Source: DASWUZ01 sp036401395
GTDB lineage: Bacteria; Acidobacteriota; Terriglobia; Terriglobales; Acidobacteriaceae
Length of the DNA stretch: 33,813 nucleotides
Direction of reading: 5' to 3'
Assembly: GCA_036401395.1 (NCBI GenBank)
Contig: DASWUZ010000393.1
Span: 1 to 33,813, forward strand
The notes beneath the pieces are model-generated. The model had not been told where the DNA came from, ran no database searches, and was given only the letters and a program-made list of their open reading frames with translations. The translations under genes and the position numbers were made by a program. This document shows positions 16,398-24,998 of the stretch, piece by piece (positions within the stretch are counted from its first letter, which is position 1; each line of letters starts with the position of its first letter).

Positions 16398-17081
16398 GTG
16401 GGCCTCATCCTGGTAATAGAAGACGATCCCCGCATTCAGCGTGCATTACAGCGCCAATTCGTGGCCGAGGGCTTTGACGTCCACATTGAAGGTGAGGGGC
16501 CCGCTGGCCTGGAAGCATGCAGAAGCATGAGCCCCTCTGCCGTCGTCCTGGACCTGATGCTGCCGGGCATGTCAGGCCGTGACGTCTGCAAGGAAATCAA
16601 AGCATGGTCAGGCGACACGCCTGTCATCGTTCTCAGTGCAATCACCGAGGTAGCTGACAAGGTGCTGCTGCTCGAGACCGGGGCCGATGATTACATGACG
16701 AAACCCTTCAGCCCCCGTGAGTTGCTGGCTCGGGTCCAGGCTGCGATTCGTCGCTCCCAAAAGAAGACCCCGCCCGCGCCTATCGGGTTCGGAGATGTCT
16801 CTGTAGACTTCCTCAAAATGGAGATACACAAGGGGGGCGTCCCGGTGCCTCTCACCGCGCACGAGTTCAAGTTGTTGCGCTTCTTTCTTGATAACTCCGG
16901 CCGTGCGATTGCGCGCGAAGAGCTGCTAAGCGATGTTTGGGGTCTGAGTTTTCATCTCACCACGCGGACCGTAGATAACCAGATACTCAAGCTCCGCCAG
17001 AAGCTTGAAGACGATCCCGCCAATCCGGTCCACTTCCGCACCGTGCATGGGACAGGCTATAAATTTGTACAGGAAATTTAG
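16398..17081 (+). CDS. OmpR/PhoB-family response regulator
   Basis: A 227-residue two-domain regulator. The receiver (about 1-115) has the acidic pair in LVIEDDPR, phospho-acceptor Asp52 in VVLDLMLPGMSG, a Ser in VLSAI and the Lys in MTKPFSPREL. The winged-helix domain (about 130-225) has LTAHEFKLLRFFLDNSGRAI, REELLSDVWG and HLTTRTVDNQILKLRQKLE. I prefer GTG at 16398, preceded by GGAG at six bases, over GTG at 16380. It starts an operon with the histidine kinase 33 bases downstream and is presumably that kinase's partner. Target genes may include the porin and cupredoxin. Confidence 0.95.
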   Translation: MGLILVIEDDPRIQRALQRQFVAEGFDVHIEGEGPAGLEACRSMSPSAVVLDLMLPGMSGRDVCKEIKAWSGDTPVIVLSAITEVADKVLLLETGADDYMTKPFSPRELLARVQAAIRRSQKKTPPAPIGFGDVSVDFLKMEIHKGGVPVPLTAHEFKLLRFFLDNSGRAIAREELLSDVWGLSFHLTTRTVDNQILKLRQKLEDDPANPVHFRTVHGTGYKFVQEI

Positions 17082-17114
17082 GCGCCTGATCTCGCCGCAA
17101 GAAGTGAGCAGCCG

Positions 17115-18938
17115 ATGAAACATTGGCGCATGCGAACCACTCTGATGGTCTGGCTCATCGGATTCTCCGTGGTACTCACGGCCGCCAGCCTGTTAATTAT
17201 CCGGATCAGTTTGCAGCAGCAAATCCAGGGTGCGCTATTATCCGACCTTAATCACTCCCTTGGGACATTCCGCAATATCGCCCATCAGCGCAACCAAATG
17301 CTTGCGCGCGAGGCAGCCCTGCTGGCTGACTTGCCCAGCCTGAAAGCACTGATGGCCACCCAGGATGCAGAGACCATTCGTGACGGCAGCCACGAATTCT
17401 GGACTATAAGTGGCGCCGACTTCTTCGCACTTACCGGCCAGTCCGGCAACCTTTTTACCTACTCAAGTAACACGAGCTTGAACGGCGCCCTGGTTGCGAA
17501 TGCTCTGCAATCTTGCATGAATAATCTGGACGAGCCTTGTAGAATAGCCGTGGAGAAGAGCCTATACGAGTTATCGGTCCGGCCGATCTATTTCGGCCCT
17601 CCTTCGAATGGCTCCCAGCTCGGTTACGTCATTATTGGCTATGCCATCGATCCTCAGGTCGCGAGAGAAGTAAGCGAGGCAGCAGAGGCGGACGTAGCAT
17701 TTGTAGTGAACGGCGAGGTCGCTGCGGCTACTTTGCTTCAGGGAAGGCTGAATGAGTTCCGCAGCCAGAGTCAAACTCTGGGCAGCTCAACCACGCCACG
17801 CGAGATCTGGTTAGGTAAGGAAGCTTACATGATGATCGCGTCTCCGTTGCCGGCCCAGGGAGAGGCCAGAGTGCAGCTGGTTGTGCTTACCTCATACGAC
17901 CGCGCCAGTGAGTACCTGCGCTCGGTAAATCGCTGGCTCCTCGGTCTTGGGCTGTCTGCACTGTTAATCGGGTTGCTGTTAGCTGCAGCTATATCGCGCA
18001 CAGTTACCCGGCCTCTCGAGGCCCTCGCCGCCGGCGCCCGGGCCCTGGGCCAGGGCAATTTCGACTACAGCCTGACTTCAGGTGGAGCAGTCGAGGTCCG
18101 CGACCTTGCGCTGACCTTTGAGATAATGCGCGACGAACTAAGGCGTACTCAAGGGGAGCTAATAGAAGCGGAAAGGCTGGCTACCATCGGGCGAATGGCT
18201 AGTTCGGTGTCGCATGACCTGCGCCACCACCTGTCGGCAATTTATGCAAACGCAGAGTTTATGAGTCTCGCGCGCACCAGCAGCGAAGAGCGGTCCGACT
18301 TACTAGCCGAAGTACAGGAAGGGGTACAGGGCATGACTGACCTCATCGAGTCTCTGCTCCTCTTCAGCCAGGCAGGCCAGGCCTTACATCTTACTTATGA
18401 GCCCATAATTGTGCTGGTTGAACGGACCATACATACTGTACGTCAGCATCCACAAGGCCGCGACGTCGAGATTCGCACTGCCCTGACTTCCGTGGATGCG
18501 TGGGTAGACAGCAGGAAGCTGGGTCGGGCGATCTATAATCTTGTGCTCAACGCCTGCCAGGCTGCGCGATCCGGTGGCGCGCCCGCCTTGGTAATCATCA
18601 CCTTGGTAGAAGATAATGAGAGCTTTGAAATATGCATTGCAGACAACGGCGCCGGAGTGCCGGCATCTATCCGCGATACGCTGTTCCAACCATTCATAAG
18701 TTCTGGAAAGGAAAACGGCGTGGGCCTTGGGCTTACCTTAGCGCACCACATTGCACAAGAGCATGGTGGCGAGGTAAGACTGGAAGCGACTGCTCCGGGT
18801 AAAACAATATTCAGCATTGTTCTGCGCAAGCAAGCGCCGCCCGCGATCCAGGAGGAGACTGGGCGGAACGTTGAAATCAAGAAACCCTCAATCGAACTTG
18901 AAGCTGCTGCGACCCGCTTCGGACATGAGCAAGCATGA
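17115..18938 (+). CDS. Membrane sensor histidine kinase
   Basis: A 607-residue kinase. TM1 is at about residues 10-32, a 240-residue periplasmic sensor domain follows, TM2 is at about 273-297, then HAMP (TRPLEALAAGARALGQGNFD) and a coiled linker. The dimerisation helix carries phospho-acceptor His367 in SVSHDLRHHLSAI. The ATPase domain has NLVLNACQAA (N box), DNGAGVP (G1) and GVGLGLTLAHHI (G2). The sensor region contains two Cys in SCMNNLDEPCR that could form a disulfide, and looks like a Cache-type double domain. Its product ends with a hydrophilic 40-residue tail. It is directly followed by the porin gene. The signal is unknown; the cupredoxin neighbour suggests copper or redox. Confidence 0.95.
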   Translation: MKHWRMRTTLMVWLIGFSVVLTAASLLIIRISLQQQIQGALLSDLNHSLGTFRNIAHQRNQMLAREAALLADLPSLKALMATQDAETIRDGSHEFWTISGADFFALTGQSGNLFTYSSNTSLNGALVANALQSCMNNLDEPCRIAVEKSLYELSVRPIYFGPPSNGSQLGYVIIGYAIDPQVAREVSEAAEADVAFVVNGEVAAATLLQGRLNEFRSQSQTLGSSTTPREIWLGKEAYMMIASPLPAQGEARVQLVVLTSYDRASEYLRSVNRWLLGLGLSALLIGLLLAAAISRTVTRPLEALAAGARALGQGNFDYSLTSGGAVEVRDLALTFEIMRDELRRTQGELIEAERLATIGRMASSVSHDLRHHLSAIYANAEFMSLARTSSEERSDLLAEVQEGVQGMTDLIESLLLFSQAGQALHLTYEPIIVLVERTIHTVRQHPQGRDVEIRTALTSVDAWVDSRKLGRAIYNLVLNACQAARSGGAPALVIITLVEDNESFEICIADNGAGVPASIRDTLFQPFISSGKENGVGLGLTLAHHIAQEHGGEVRLEATAPGKTIFSIVLRKQAPPAIQEETGRNVEIKKPSIELEAAATRFGHEQA

Positions 18939-18957
18939 ATATTACGCGAAGGCAAAA

Positions 18958-20550
18958 ATGAAAGCGCAGCACGCAAGCCGCTGGGGTAAGGTCCTGCCGT
19001 TGGTTTTGTGTCTCTCGTACTGTGGCGTTATGTCGGGTCAACCGGCGCCAAACAGGGCATCCGTGGAAAACGGACCGCAAGCCGCCGACTCGCAGAAGAT
19101 TGCTGGAGTTGAGCGCCGTATCAGAGAAGTAACCGCAGCCCTGGATGAGACCAGTAAGACGCTTCAAAGATATTCAGCCGAAGTACAGAGCCTGCGCGCA
19201 GAGTTGGAAGCGCTAAGAACCGAGGGTGCCGCCCTCCCGGCCAGCGGGGACCGGGACATTATGCCTGTCATCGAGCCAACTACCGCCGAGGGTAACGAAG
19301 CGGGCGGCAGCCTCGATGCGCTAAGAGCACTCCACGACGAGCAGGTCGCCCAGCAGGCTGAAATCAAGCAGCTGGATCAGACTAAAGCAGAAGTATCGTC
19401 TAAGTATCCGTTACGAATTAGTGGCCTTGTCCTCTTTAATGCATTTGCAAATGCAGGAGTAGTAGACAACGCCGAGCTTCCCAGCGTAGCGCTATATCGT
19501 TACCCGGGCTCCTCCCACGGAAGCAACGGCGCGACCCTGCGTCAAACAAAACTTGCTTTCGAGGCATTTGGCCCGCTATTCGCTGGTGCGCGCACCTCTG
19601 CTGAGTTGAGTGTTGACTTTTTTGGTGGCTCTTCCGCGAACGCCTCCGGCTATAGCGCCTCTGACGGTACTCTCCGTATGAGGCAGGCCAAGGCCAGCAT
19701 GGATTGGGAAAGAACAACCGTATCGGCAGGTTATACCGAGCCCCTTATCTCGCCCCTCTCCCCATCATCCTATGCGACCGTGGCAGAGCCGTCGTTGTCG
19801 GGTTCGGGAAACCTATGGACGTGGGCGCCACAGTTTTCCATCGAACATCGCGTCTCCTTATCAGATAGCCGGATAGTCGCGCTGGAGGCAGGAATTATCT
19901 ATCCAACTTCCCCAGGGTATACCTCACTACAGTTAGTCAGCCCTGTCGAGGCGTCCCGCCGTCCCGCTTATGAGGGAAGGATTTCGTATCGTACGGCAGG
20001 TTTTTCAAGTGACAGTATTAACCACGTAGTTCTTGGGCTTAGTGGTTACCATGGGCGCCAGCTTTACTCAGGGTCCACACTTATAAACTCCTGGGCCATT
20101 GCCGGCGATTGGGACGTTTCGATTACCCATCGGGCAGAGCTTTCAGGAGAGATATACCGCGGTCAAGCAATAGGTGGACTGGGCGGTGGAGCATACAAAG
20201 ACATCCTGAGCGGTCTCGACATGAGCACCGGCTTACCCAGAATTGCACCCGTAGATGCCGCAGGGGGATGGTCCCAAATAAAGGTAAGAGTCATAAACAA
20301 CTTTGAGGTCAATGCGATGTTCGGCGTCGATGACGCGCTCTCCCGCAGCTTCGATGGCCTGATACTGGACCCCACTGTCAATCCGCTTGCTTCATACGCG
20401 CGTAACAGATCTATCATAGGTAATTTGATATATCGACCCCGTACTTACCTGGTCTTTTCACCAGAGTATCGGCGAATCCTGAGTTGGCGCTACACAGGTT
20501 CAGCTAACATAGCGAATATATTCACCATTTCCGCTGGCTACCAATTTTGA
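18958..20550 (+). CDS. Outer-membrane porin with N-terminal coiled coil
   Basis: From ATG 18958 (AAGG six bases upstream) the product is 530 residues with a signal peptide (KVLPLVLCLSYCGVMSGQ). An upstream ATG at 18925 would overlap the kinase gene by 14 bases and place extra charged residues before the signal. After the signal comes a coiled coil (IRRVTAAL-type heptads, residues about 45-90, and a second at 130-150). A beta-barrel of about 370 residues follows, rich in alternating hydrophobic strands, and it ends in Phe (ISAGYQF) as barrel proteins do. The plan resembles DcaP/OprO-like trimeric porins with a periplasmic stalk. Substrate unknown. It is read with the cupredoxin gene 11 bases on. 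Confidence 0.82.
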   Translation: MKAQHASRWGKVLPLVLCLSYCGVMSGQPAPNRASVENGPQAADSQKIAGVERRIREVTAALDETSKTLQRYSAEVQSLRAELEALRTEGAALPASGDRDIMPVIEPTTAEGNEAGGSLDALRALHDEQVAQQAEIKQLDQTKAEVSSKYPLRISGLVLFNAFANAGVVDNAELPSVALYRYPGSSHGSNGATLRQTKLAFEAFGPLFAGARTSAELSVDFFGGSSANASGYSASDGTLRMRQAKASMDWERTTVSAGYTEPLISPLSPSSYATVAEPSLSGSGNLWTWAPQFSIEHRVSLSDSRIVALEAGIIYPTSPGYTSLQLVSPVEASRRPAYEGRISYRTAGFSSDSINHVVLGLSGYHGRQLYSGSTLINSWAIAGDWDVSITHRAELSGEIYRGQAIGGLGGGAYKDILSGLDMSTGLPRIAPVDAAGGWSQIKVRVINNFEVNAMFGVDDALSRSFDGLILDPTVNPLASYARNRSIIGNLIYRPRTYLVFSPEYRRILSWRYTGSANIANIFTISAGYQF

Positions 20551-20561
20551 AGGAGTCACGC

Positions 20562-21326
20562 GTGTTGCGGTCGATAGTTTCGGATAACAGACTCATACCA
20601 ATATCCCTGTACCGCGCGGTGATAAGGGCCACAATAATCATGGGAGGCTTACTCTCTGCGTCACAGGGGTGGTCACAGGCAGTTGATGTGACGGCCAGTG
20701 TGAGCATTACAAGAGTGCTCGCAGAGAAAAACAGCCGGGAGACCTTATCGGGGAATGTTGTGGTCTGGCTAACACCTATCCATAAGAGCGGAACCTCCTT
20801 TGCCCCTGCGCCTCGGAAGACTTATACACTCGCGCAGAAAGACAAGCGCTTTTATCCCCATGTGCTGGTAGTGCCGAGTGGAAGTAACGTGGACTTCCCT
20901 AACTTCGATCCTTTCTTCCACAATGTATTCTCCTTATTTAATGGAAAGCGTTTCGATCTCGGACTCTACGAGCCCAATACGGACCGTTCCGTGCTCTTTG
21001 ACCGCGAGGGAGTGTCTTATATCTTCTGCAATATTCATCCAGAAATGGGCGCCGTCATCATCACTGTTAATACCCCTTACTACGGGGTGTCATCCCGTGA
21101 CGGAACTATTATTATCCGTAACGTTCAACCTGGCAGTTATCGCATGAGTGTCTGGGCCGAGAACGTCACAACCGATAATCTGAGTGCTTTGGGCCGCGTG
21201 GTGGATATAGGCCCACAGAGCAAAGACCTGGGAACTCTCCATCTCCAGGCCACCGCAGACACCATGAGCCATCATATGAACAAGTTTGGCGAGCTATACC
21301 CGCCGCAGCCTAAGGGTCCCTACTAG
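20562..21326 (+). CDS. Exported cupredoxin (type-1 copper site)
   Basis: A 254-residue protein from GTG 20562, chosen because AAGGAG lies six bases upstream; the TTG at 20547 precedes that site. A long signal segment (VIRATIIMGGLLSASQGWSQA) is followed by a beta-sandwich domain. Copper ligands are seen in order: His120 in DPFFHNVFS, then Cys156, His159 and Met162 in FCNIHPEMGA, the complete type-1 set. A C-terminal carboxypeptidase-regulatory-like strand region (GTIIIRNVQPGSYRMSVWAE) follows. Members are often annotated as plastocyanin-like or methylamine utilisation proteins. It could carry electrons or sequester copper in the periplasm. It sits between the porin and merR-type genes. Confidence 0.87.
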   Translation: MLRSIVSDNRLIPISLYRAVIRATIIMGGLLSASQGWSQAVDVTASVSITRVLAEKNSRETLSGNVVVWLTPIHKSGTSFAPAPRKTYTLAQKDKRFYPHVLVVPSGSNVDFPNFDPFFHNVFSLFNGKRFDLGLYEPNTDRSVLFDREGVSYIFCNIHPEMGAVIITVNTPYYGVSSRDGTIIIRNVQPGSYRMSVWAENVTTDNLSALGRVVDIGPQSKDLGTLHLQATADTMSHHMNKFGELYPPQPKGPY

Positions 21327-21339
21327 AATTGACAGCTCT

Positions 21340-21747
21340 ATGAGAATCGGCGAGATCGCTAAAAGAGCAAGCGTCAACATCCAAACTCTTCGCTTCTATG
21401 AGCGCGAAGGACTCCTGCGCCCTCCCACGCGCACCGCGTCCGGTTATAGGAGTTATCAAGAGGCCGACCTTGAGCGCGTCCGCTTCATTCGCCTCTGCCA
21501 GGGGATCGGATTTACCCTCCGCGAAATACATCAGCTTCTCGAACTCCACAGGAGTCTCACTGAATACAAAGGACTGAGGGTGATGAAGCCAGTAGCTGTC
21601 AGCAAGATCGTCGAAATGGCCAACGAGAGGCTAGCCGTAATCGACGAAAAACTCGGCGTGCTCAACAGCATGCGCGGCGAACTCACTTCCCTGGTGCAGG
21701 CGTTAACGTCGGACGCTCCCGCAGTCTGTCCAGTCCCTCATAACTGA
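21340..21747 (+). CDS. MerR-family transcriptional regulator
   Basis: A 135-residue regulator starting with the MerR DNA-binding domain: MRIGEIAKRASVNIQTLRFY, EREGLLRPP, and SGYRSYQEADLERVRFI, then a dimerisation helix. The C-terminus is short and has one Cys (Cys130 in VCPVPH); the only other Cys is Cys53. The paired loop cysteines of MerR, CueR or ZntR are absent, so the ligand is not obvious. It is the last gene of the first operon, 13 bases after the cupredoxin gene, and is followed by a promoter with MerR-type spacing. It most likely controls the export operon downstream. Confidence 0.93.
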   Translation: MRIGEIAKRASVNIQTLRFYEREGLLRPPTRTASGYRSYQEADLERVRFIRLCQGIGFTLREIHQLLELHRSLTEYKGLRVMKPVAVSKIVEMANERLAVIDEKLGVLNSMRGELTSLVQALTSDAPAVCPVPHN

Positions 21748-21772
21748 CGCAGAAAATAATTGCTGACAAGGC

Positions 21773-21804
21773 TTGACCTTATACCGAGGTACAGGCTCCA
21801 GACT
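21773..21804 (+). promoter_or_regulatory. MerR-type promoter with dyad in a long spacer
   Basis: TTGACC at 21773-21778 is followed by a 20-base spacer and CAGACT at 21799-21804. The spacer holds a dyad centred on TACCGAGGTA, with partly matched flanks (CCT and AGG). MerR regulators activate promoters whose 19-20-base spacer is too long for unaided polymerase, by bending DNA at such a dyad. The promoter lies between the merR-type gene and the seven-gene operon that starts at 21852. The -10 match is weak, as is usual for activated promoters. Confidence 0.6.
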
Positions 21805-21851
21805 TGCTCTTGACGGCAACCGGATGAACGGGCGCCGCATGCGGAGCAAGG

Positions 21852-22307
21852 ATGCAAACTGAGAAATCCCGCTGGAATGACCCGTCCCTGCGCTGGACAT
21901 GCTTCCTCATCGTGCTTATGGCGGGGACGGCGTGGGCCACACGCGGTGTCCTGGCTCGGGCCGCGGCCATGAAGACTTCCGCCGCAACCGCGGACTCTTA
22001 TTACAAGCTACAGCCGGGCACGACCGCGAAGGTAGTTCTGCGCCTGGACGAGGTTGCCCGCGACACTCTGACCGGCACTCCGCTACAGCGAGAGACAGAT
22101 ACCCTCTACCGCCTGGCAGCCCAAAAGCCACGGCAGATTGTCGTCGATCTCGCAGCTGAAACTTCCGTGGTAATGGGTAAGCCACCCGACATCGTTCCGG
22201 GCGCGGTCGTGCAGGTTAGCGGCGCTATCGGTCCCAGTCATCGCTTGCAGGCGACGCAGGTGGTAATTCTGACCGGCTATGTCCGGGTGTCCTCGGGAGC
22301 AGAGTGA
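21852..22307 (+). CDS. Membrane-anchored periplasmic protein of unknown function
   Basis: A 151-residue protein. The N-terminus has one hydrophobic segment (WTCFLIVLMAGTAWATRGVLA, about residues 15-36), and the rest is a soluble, strand-rich domain with LQPGTTAKVVLRLDEVARD, PRQIVVDLAA and IVPGAVVQVSGAIGPSHRLQATQVVI. The latter part looks like a small OB-fold-like barrel, as seen in periplasmic proteins of the YdeI or NfeD kind, but I cannot name a family. GGAG lies five bases ahead of CAAGG-ATG. It is the first gene behind the MerR-type promoter and stops seven bases before the next gene. Confidence 0.8.
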   Translation: MQTEKSRWNDPSLRWTCFLIVLMAGTAWATRGVLARAAAMKTSAATADSYYKLQPGTTAKVVLRLDEVARDTLTGTPLQRETDTLYRLAAQKPRQIVVDLAAETSVVMGKPPDIVPGAVVQVSGAIGPSHRLQATQVVILTGYVRVSSGAE

Positions 22308-22313
22308 GGCCCC

Positions 22314-22727
22314 ATGAACGACTACTTGCAAACGGCGTTAAGCGGATGGGCCGGGGTGATGCTTTTCGGCTCGGGACTGGCCATGCCATATCTGTTGCGA
22401 CGTGTTCCGGGGCGCAACAAGCCTGCCTCGTCTACGCCATATCTACGTCGCATGTGGCCACATTACTGGCTCGGATACCTGGCCTTCTTCGTGTCTTTTG
22501 CACACTCGTGGCTGGCGATGCGCAGCGGCAATATGCGCGGCATCAACGCGTCCGGAGTATGGATCGCGACTGTCGCGCTGCTGATTATCCTGTGGCAGAT
22601 CGCAGTAGGACTGATGCTGCGAAATCCCACCCAATCCAATCGTCGCGCTTTGCGCCGCACCCATTTTTGGACAATGGCCCTCGCGGCCGCTCTCATCGTG
22701 GTGCACATCGCGCTTAACAGGCCATAA
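22314..22727 (+). CDS. Four-helix membrane protein with two His pairs (putative b-haem protein)
   Basis: A 137-residue integral membrane protein with four hydrophobic segments (about 10-28, 50-69, 80-102, 117-135). Two of them carry histidines 14 residues apart: His50/His64 in PHYWLGYLAFFVSFAH and His117/His131 in THFWTMALAAALIVVH. This spacing is that of bis-His haem ligands in cytochrome b561 and ferric-reductase-like helices, where two haems lie between a pair of helices. I infer a small transmembrane electron carrier. It is six bases downstream of the anchored protein gene. No other redox domain is attached. Confidence 0.72.
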   Translation: MNDYLQTALSGWAGVMLFGSGLAMPYLLRRVPGRNKPASSTPYLRRMWPHYWLGYLAFFVSFAHSWLAMRSGNMRGINASGVWIATVALLIILWQIAVGLMLRNPTQSNRRALRRTHFWTMALAAALIVVHIALNRP

Positions 22728-22741
22728 AGGAGGCTCTTCCA

Positions 22742-23212
22742 TTGAAAAAAGCATGGGCAGCAATCGTCATTTCGCTAGCAGCTAGCGTGGCTTACGCGGC
22801 GCCGGCACCGGTCAATTTCTCAGGCAAGTGGGTGTTCGACCCGGGTCAAAGCACCAACGTCGGCATGATGGCCCAGGGAAAGATCGAGACAGTAATCACC
22901 CAATCCAAGGCCGCTCTGGTCGTCGATGACAACTCGATCTTCAACGGGCAGGCGGATACTCAGCACACTACCTATGACCTGACCGGAAAGGCTGTAACCA
23001 ATACGTCGATGATGTCAGGCCAAGCCACAACGCGCAGTCATTGGTCGGGCACCCGCCTGATTACCGAGTGGGAGAGCCCCGGCGCGATTGCCGGCACTAT
23101 AACCAGGCGAACGGAAACGCGTTACCTCTCCGCTGACGGAGCCACGATGTATGTGGAGTCCGGCCGGCCCGGAAGAGAAGCCATGGTGATCGTATTCACC
23201 AGGGCCCGGTAG
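22742..23212 (+). CDS. Small exported beta-rich protein
   Basis: A 156-residue protein with a clear signal peptide (KKAWAAIVISLAASVAYA, cleaved near residue 19). The mature part starts APAPVNFSGKWVFDPGQS, a FSGKW opening shared by lipocalin-like and other small beta-barrel proteins, and goes on with alternating polar/hydrophobic strands. The start codon is TTG at 22742, supported by AAAGGAGG nine bases upstream. It has no cysteines or obvious metal ligands. It lies 14 bases after the putative haem protein and two bases ahead of the MacA-like gene, so it belongs to the same operon. Function unknown; ligand binding in the periplasm is possible. Confidence 0.82.
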   Translation: MKKAWAAIVISLAASVAYAAPAPVNFSGKWVFDPGQSTNVGMMAQGKIETVITQSKAALVVDDNSIFNGQADTQHTTYDLTGKAVTNTSMMSGQATTRSHWSGTRLITEWESPGAIAGTITRRTETRYLSADGATMYVESGRPGREAMVIVFTRAR

Positions 23213-23214
23213 GC

Positions 23215-24336
23215 ATGTCCACAATGACTATCAGTGCCCCGTTGGGACGTGCCGGAGGGCTTCGAAGCCGAGGCTTACTGTGGGTCACTTTGCTGTGCTT
23301 TGTAGTTGGAGGGGCAGTCGCCTTGTGGTGGAACTTCCGCCCCAAGGCGACTGCCGACCCCAATGGAAGTCAGGCAATGTGGGTTATGCCCGAGGTCCGC
23401 AACATCTCGACCGACGTCACGGCGACGGGCACCGTTAAGCTCAAGACCGGAGCCGAGGTCAGAGTCGGCTCACAACTCTCCGGAATAGTGCGCCGTCTTA
23501 ACGTGACCGTAGGCTCCCGCGTCACCAAAGGCGAGGTGATCGCCGAGATTGATTCACGGCCCTTGATGGCGAAGATAGATCAGGCAAACACCCAGCTCGC
23601 GCAGGCGAATGTTTCCCTCGCCAAGGCGCAGACCGATTACACGCGTGCGCAGAAACTTTTTGATGCAGGGCTGATTCCGGCCCAGCAATTCGACGACGCG
23701 AGAGCAGGGCTCGGTGCTGCGGAGGCCGCGGTGACAGCGGCATCAAGCTCAGTTACGGCAGCCCGGGTTGATCTCGCGTACGTAGAGATCCACGCCCCCA
23801 TCAGCGGGACAGTGGCTTCTATCGCGACCCAGCAGGGTGAAACCGTCGCCGCGTCTTTCGCTACGCCGACCTTCATGACCATCATTCAGCAGGAGGCGCT
23901 TGAAGTCGTAGCCCTGGTTGATGAAGCCGACATTGGCAACGTCCGGCGCGGTGAACGCGTGGCCTTCACGACCGAGACTTATCCTGACCATGAATTCACA
24001 GGCACCGTTACTCGGATCGCGCCGGTCGCGACCATCCTCTCCGGTGTCGTGAACTATGAAGTCGCTGTCTCAATCGATGGCGATATAGCAATGCTCAAGC
24101 CCGACATGACGGCGAACGTCAACATTCGCACCGCCGAACACCGCGCGCTGTTGGTCCCGGCAAAATCCATTCATAGAGACAGCGGGCAATCCTTTGTCTA
24201 TGTCCAGTCTGCCACCGGCGGCAGCTTAAAACGCACAGTCTCAGTAGCGTCTCGCGTCGCGGAGCAGACTGAGATTGTTCGCGGCCTCGCTCCCAACGAA
24301 AAAGTTCAATTGAAGACCGGAGAAGCCACACCATGA
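23215..24336 (+). CDS. MacA-like periplasmic adaptor (membrane fusion protein)
   Basis: A 373-residue adaptor: N-terminal membrane anchor (WVTLLCFVVGGAVALWW, about 24-40), first half of the lipoyl-like domain (EVRVGSQLSGIVRRLNVTVG), an alpha-hairpin with coiled-coil heptads (QANTQLAQANVSLAKAQTDY and the partner helix), second lipoyl half (IHAPISGTVASIATQQGETV), beta-barrel and membrane-proximal domains (VPAKSIHRDSGQSFVYV). This is the order of MacA/HlyD proteins, which link an inner-membrane ABC transporter to an outer-membrane channel. It overlaps the ATPase gene by four bases. No TolC-like gene is in the window. Confidence 0.93.
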   Translation: MSTMTISAPLGRAGGLRSRGLLWVTLLCFVVGGAVALWWNFRPKATADPNGSQAMWVMPEVRNISTDVTATGTVKLKTGAEVRVGSQLSGIVRRLNVTVGSRVTKGEVIAEIDSRPLMAKIDQANTQLAQANVSLAKAQTDYTRAQKLFDAGLIPAQQFDDARAGLGAAEAAVTAASSSVTAARVDLAYVEIHAPISGTVASIATQQGETVAASFATPTFMTIIQQEALEVVALVDEADIGNVRRGERVAFTTETYPDHEFTGTVTRIAPVATILSGVVNYEVAVSIDGDIAMLKPDMTANVNIRTAEHRALLVPAKSIHRDSGQSFVYVQSATGGSLKRTVSVASRVAEQTEIVRGLAPNEKVQLKTGEATP

Positions 24337-24998
24337 TCCAGATGGAAAAAATCTCAAGGAGCTACTCGCGCGATGGAGTCATCGTGACTGCACTCCGCGA
24401 CGCGACCTTCCAGATCGCTGGAGGCGATTTCGTCGTAATCCGTGGCTCTTCAGGCTCAGGCAAGTCGACACTGCTAAATATCCTCGGCTGCCTCGATTCC
24501 CCGAGCACCGGAACTTACTTACTCGACGGTGCAGATGTGTCGCACAAAAAAGACGCCGAGTTGTCCCACATGCGTTCCCAAAAGATCGGCTTCATTTTTC
24601 AATCCTTCAACCTGTTGCCTCGCACAACAGCTATTGAAAACGTCGAGCTGCCAATGATGTACGCCGATCGCCGCATCAGCCGGACCGACGCGGCACAGGC
24701 CCTCGCGCGAGTTGGTCTCGGCCACCGCGAACATCACTTCGCCACCGAACTCTCAGGCGGAGAACAGCAGCGGGTCGCCATAGCGCGCTCCCTGATCAAC
24801 GATCCCGCGCTAATACTCGCCGACGAGCCCACAGGAAACCTCGATGAAAAGGCAGGCGCAGACATCATGGAGATACTGCATCAGCTCAATGCCGAGGGCC
24901 GCACCATCATCCTTGTTACCCATGACGACGCGGTCGCCGCACATGCGCGCAGGGCGCTCTCGATCAGAGACGGGGTAGTGACGGAGGCGCAACCATGA
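24333..24998 (+). CDS. MacB/LolD-type ABC transporter ATPase
   Basis: A 221-residue ATPase with Walker A GSSGSGKST (38-46), Q loop in IFQSFNLLPRTTA, signature LSGGEQQRVAIARSL, Walker B ALILADEPTGNLDE and the switch His in LVTHDD. It is of the MacB/LolD/FtsE group, which powers type VII (mechanotransmission) transporters. In E. coli MacB the ATPase is fused to the permease; here it is a separate gene serving two permeases. Overlaps of four bases at both ends tie it to the adaptor and first permease. Confidence 0.96.
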   Translation: MIQMEKISRSYSRDGVIVTALRDATFQIAGGDFVVIRGSSGSGKSTLLNILGCLDSPSTGTYLLDGADVSHKKDAELSHMRSQKIGFIFQSFNLLPRTTAIENVELPMMYADRRISRTDAAQALARVGLGHREHHFATELSGGEQQRVAIARSLINDPALILADEPTGNLDEKAGADIMEILHQLNAEGRTIILVTHDDAVAAHARRALSIRDGVVTEAQP

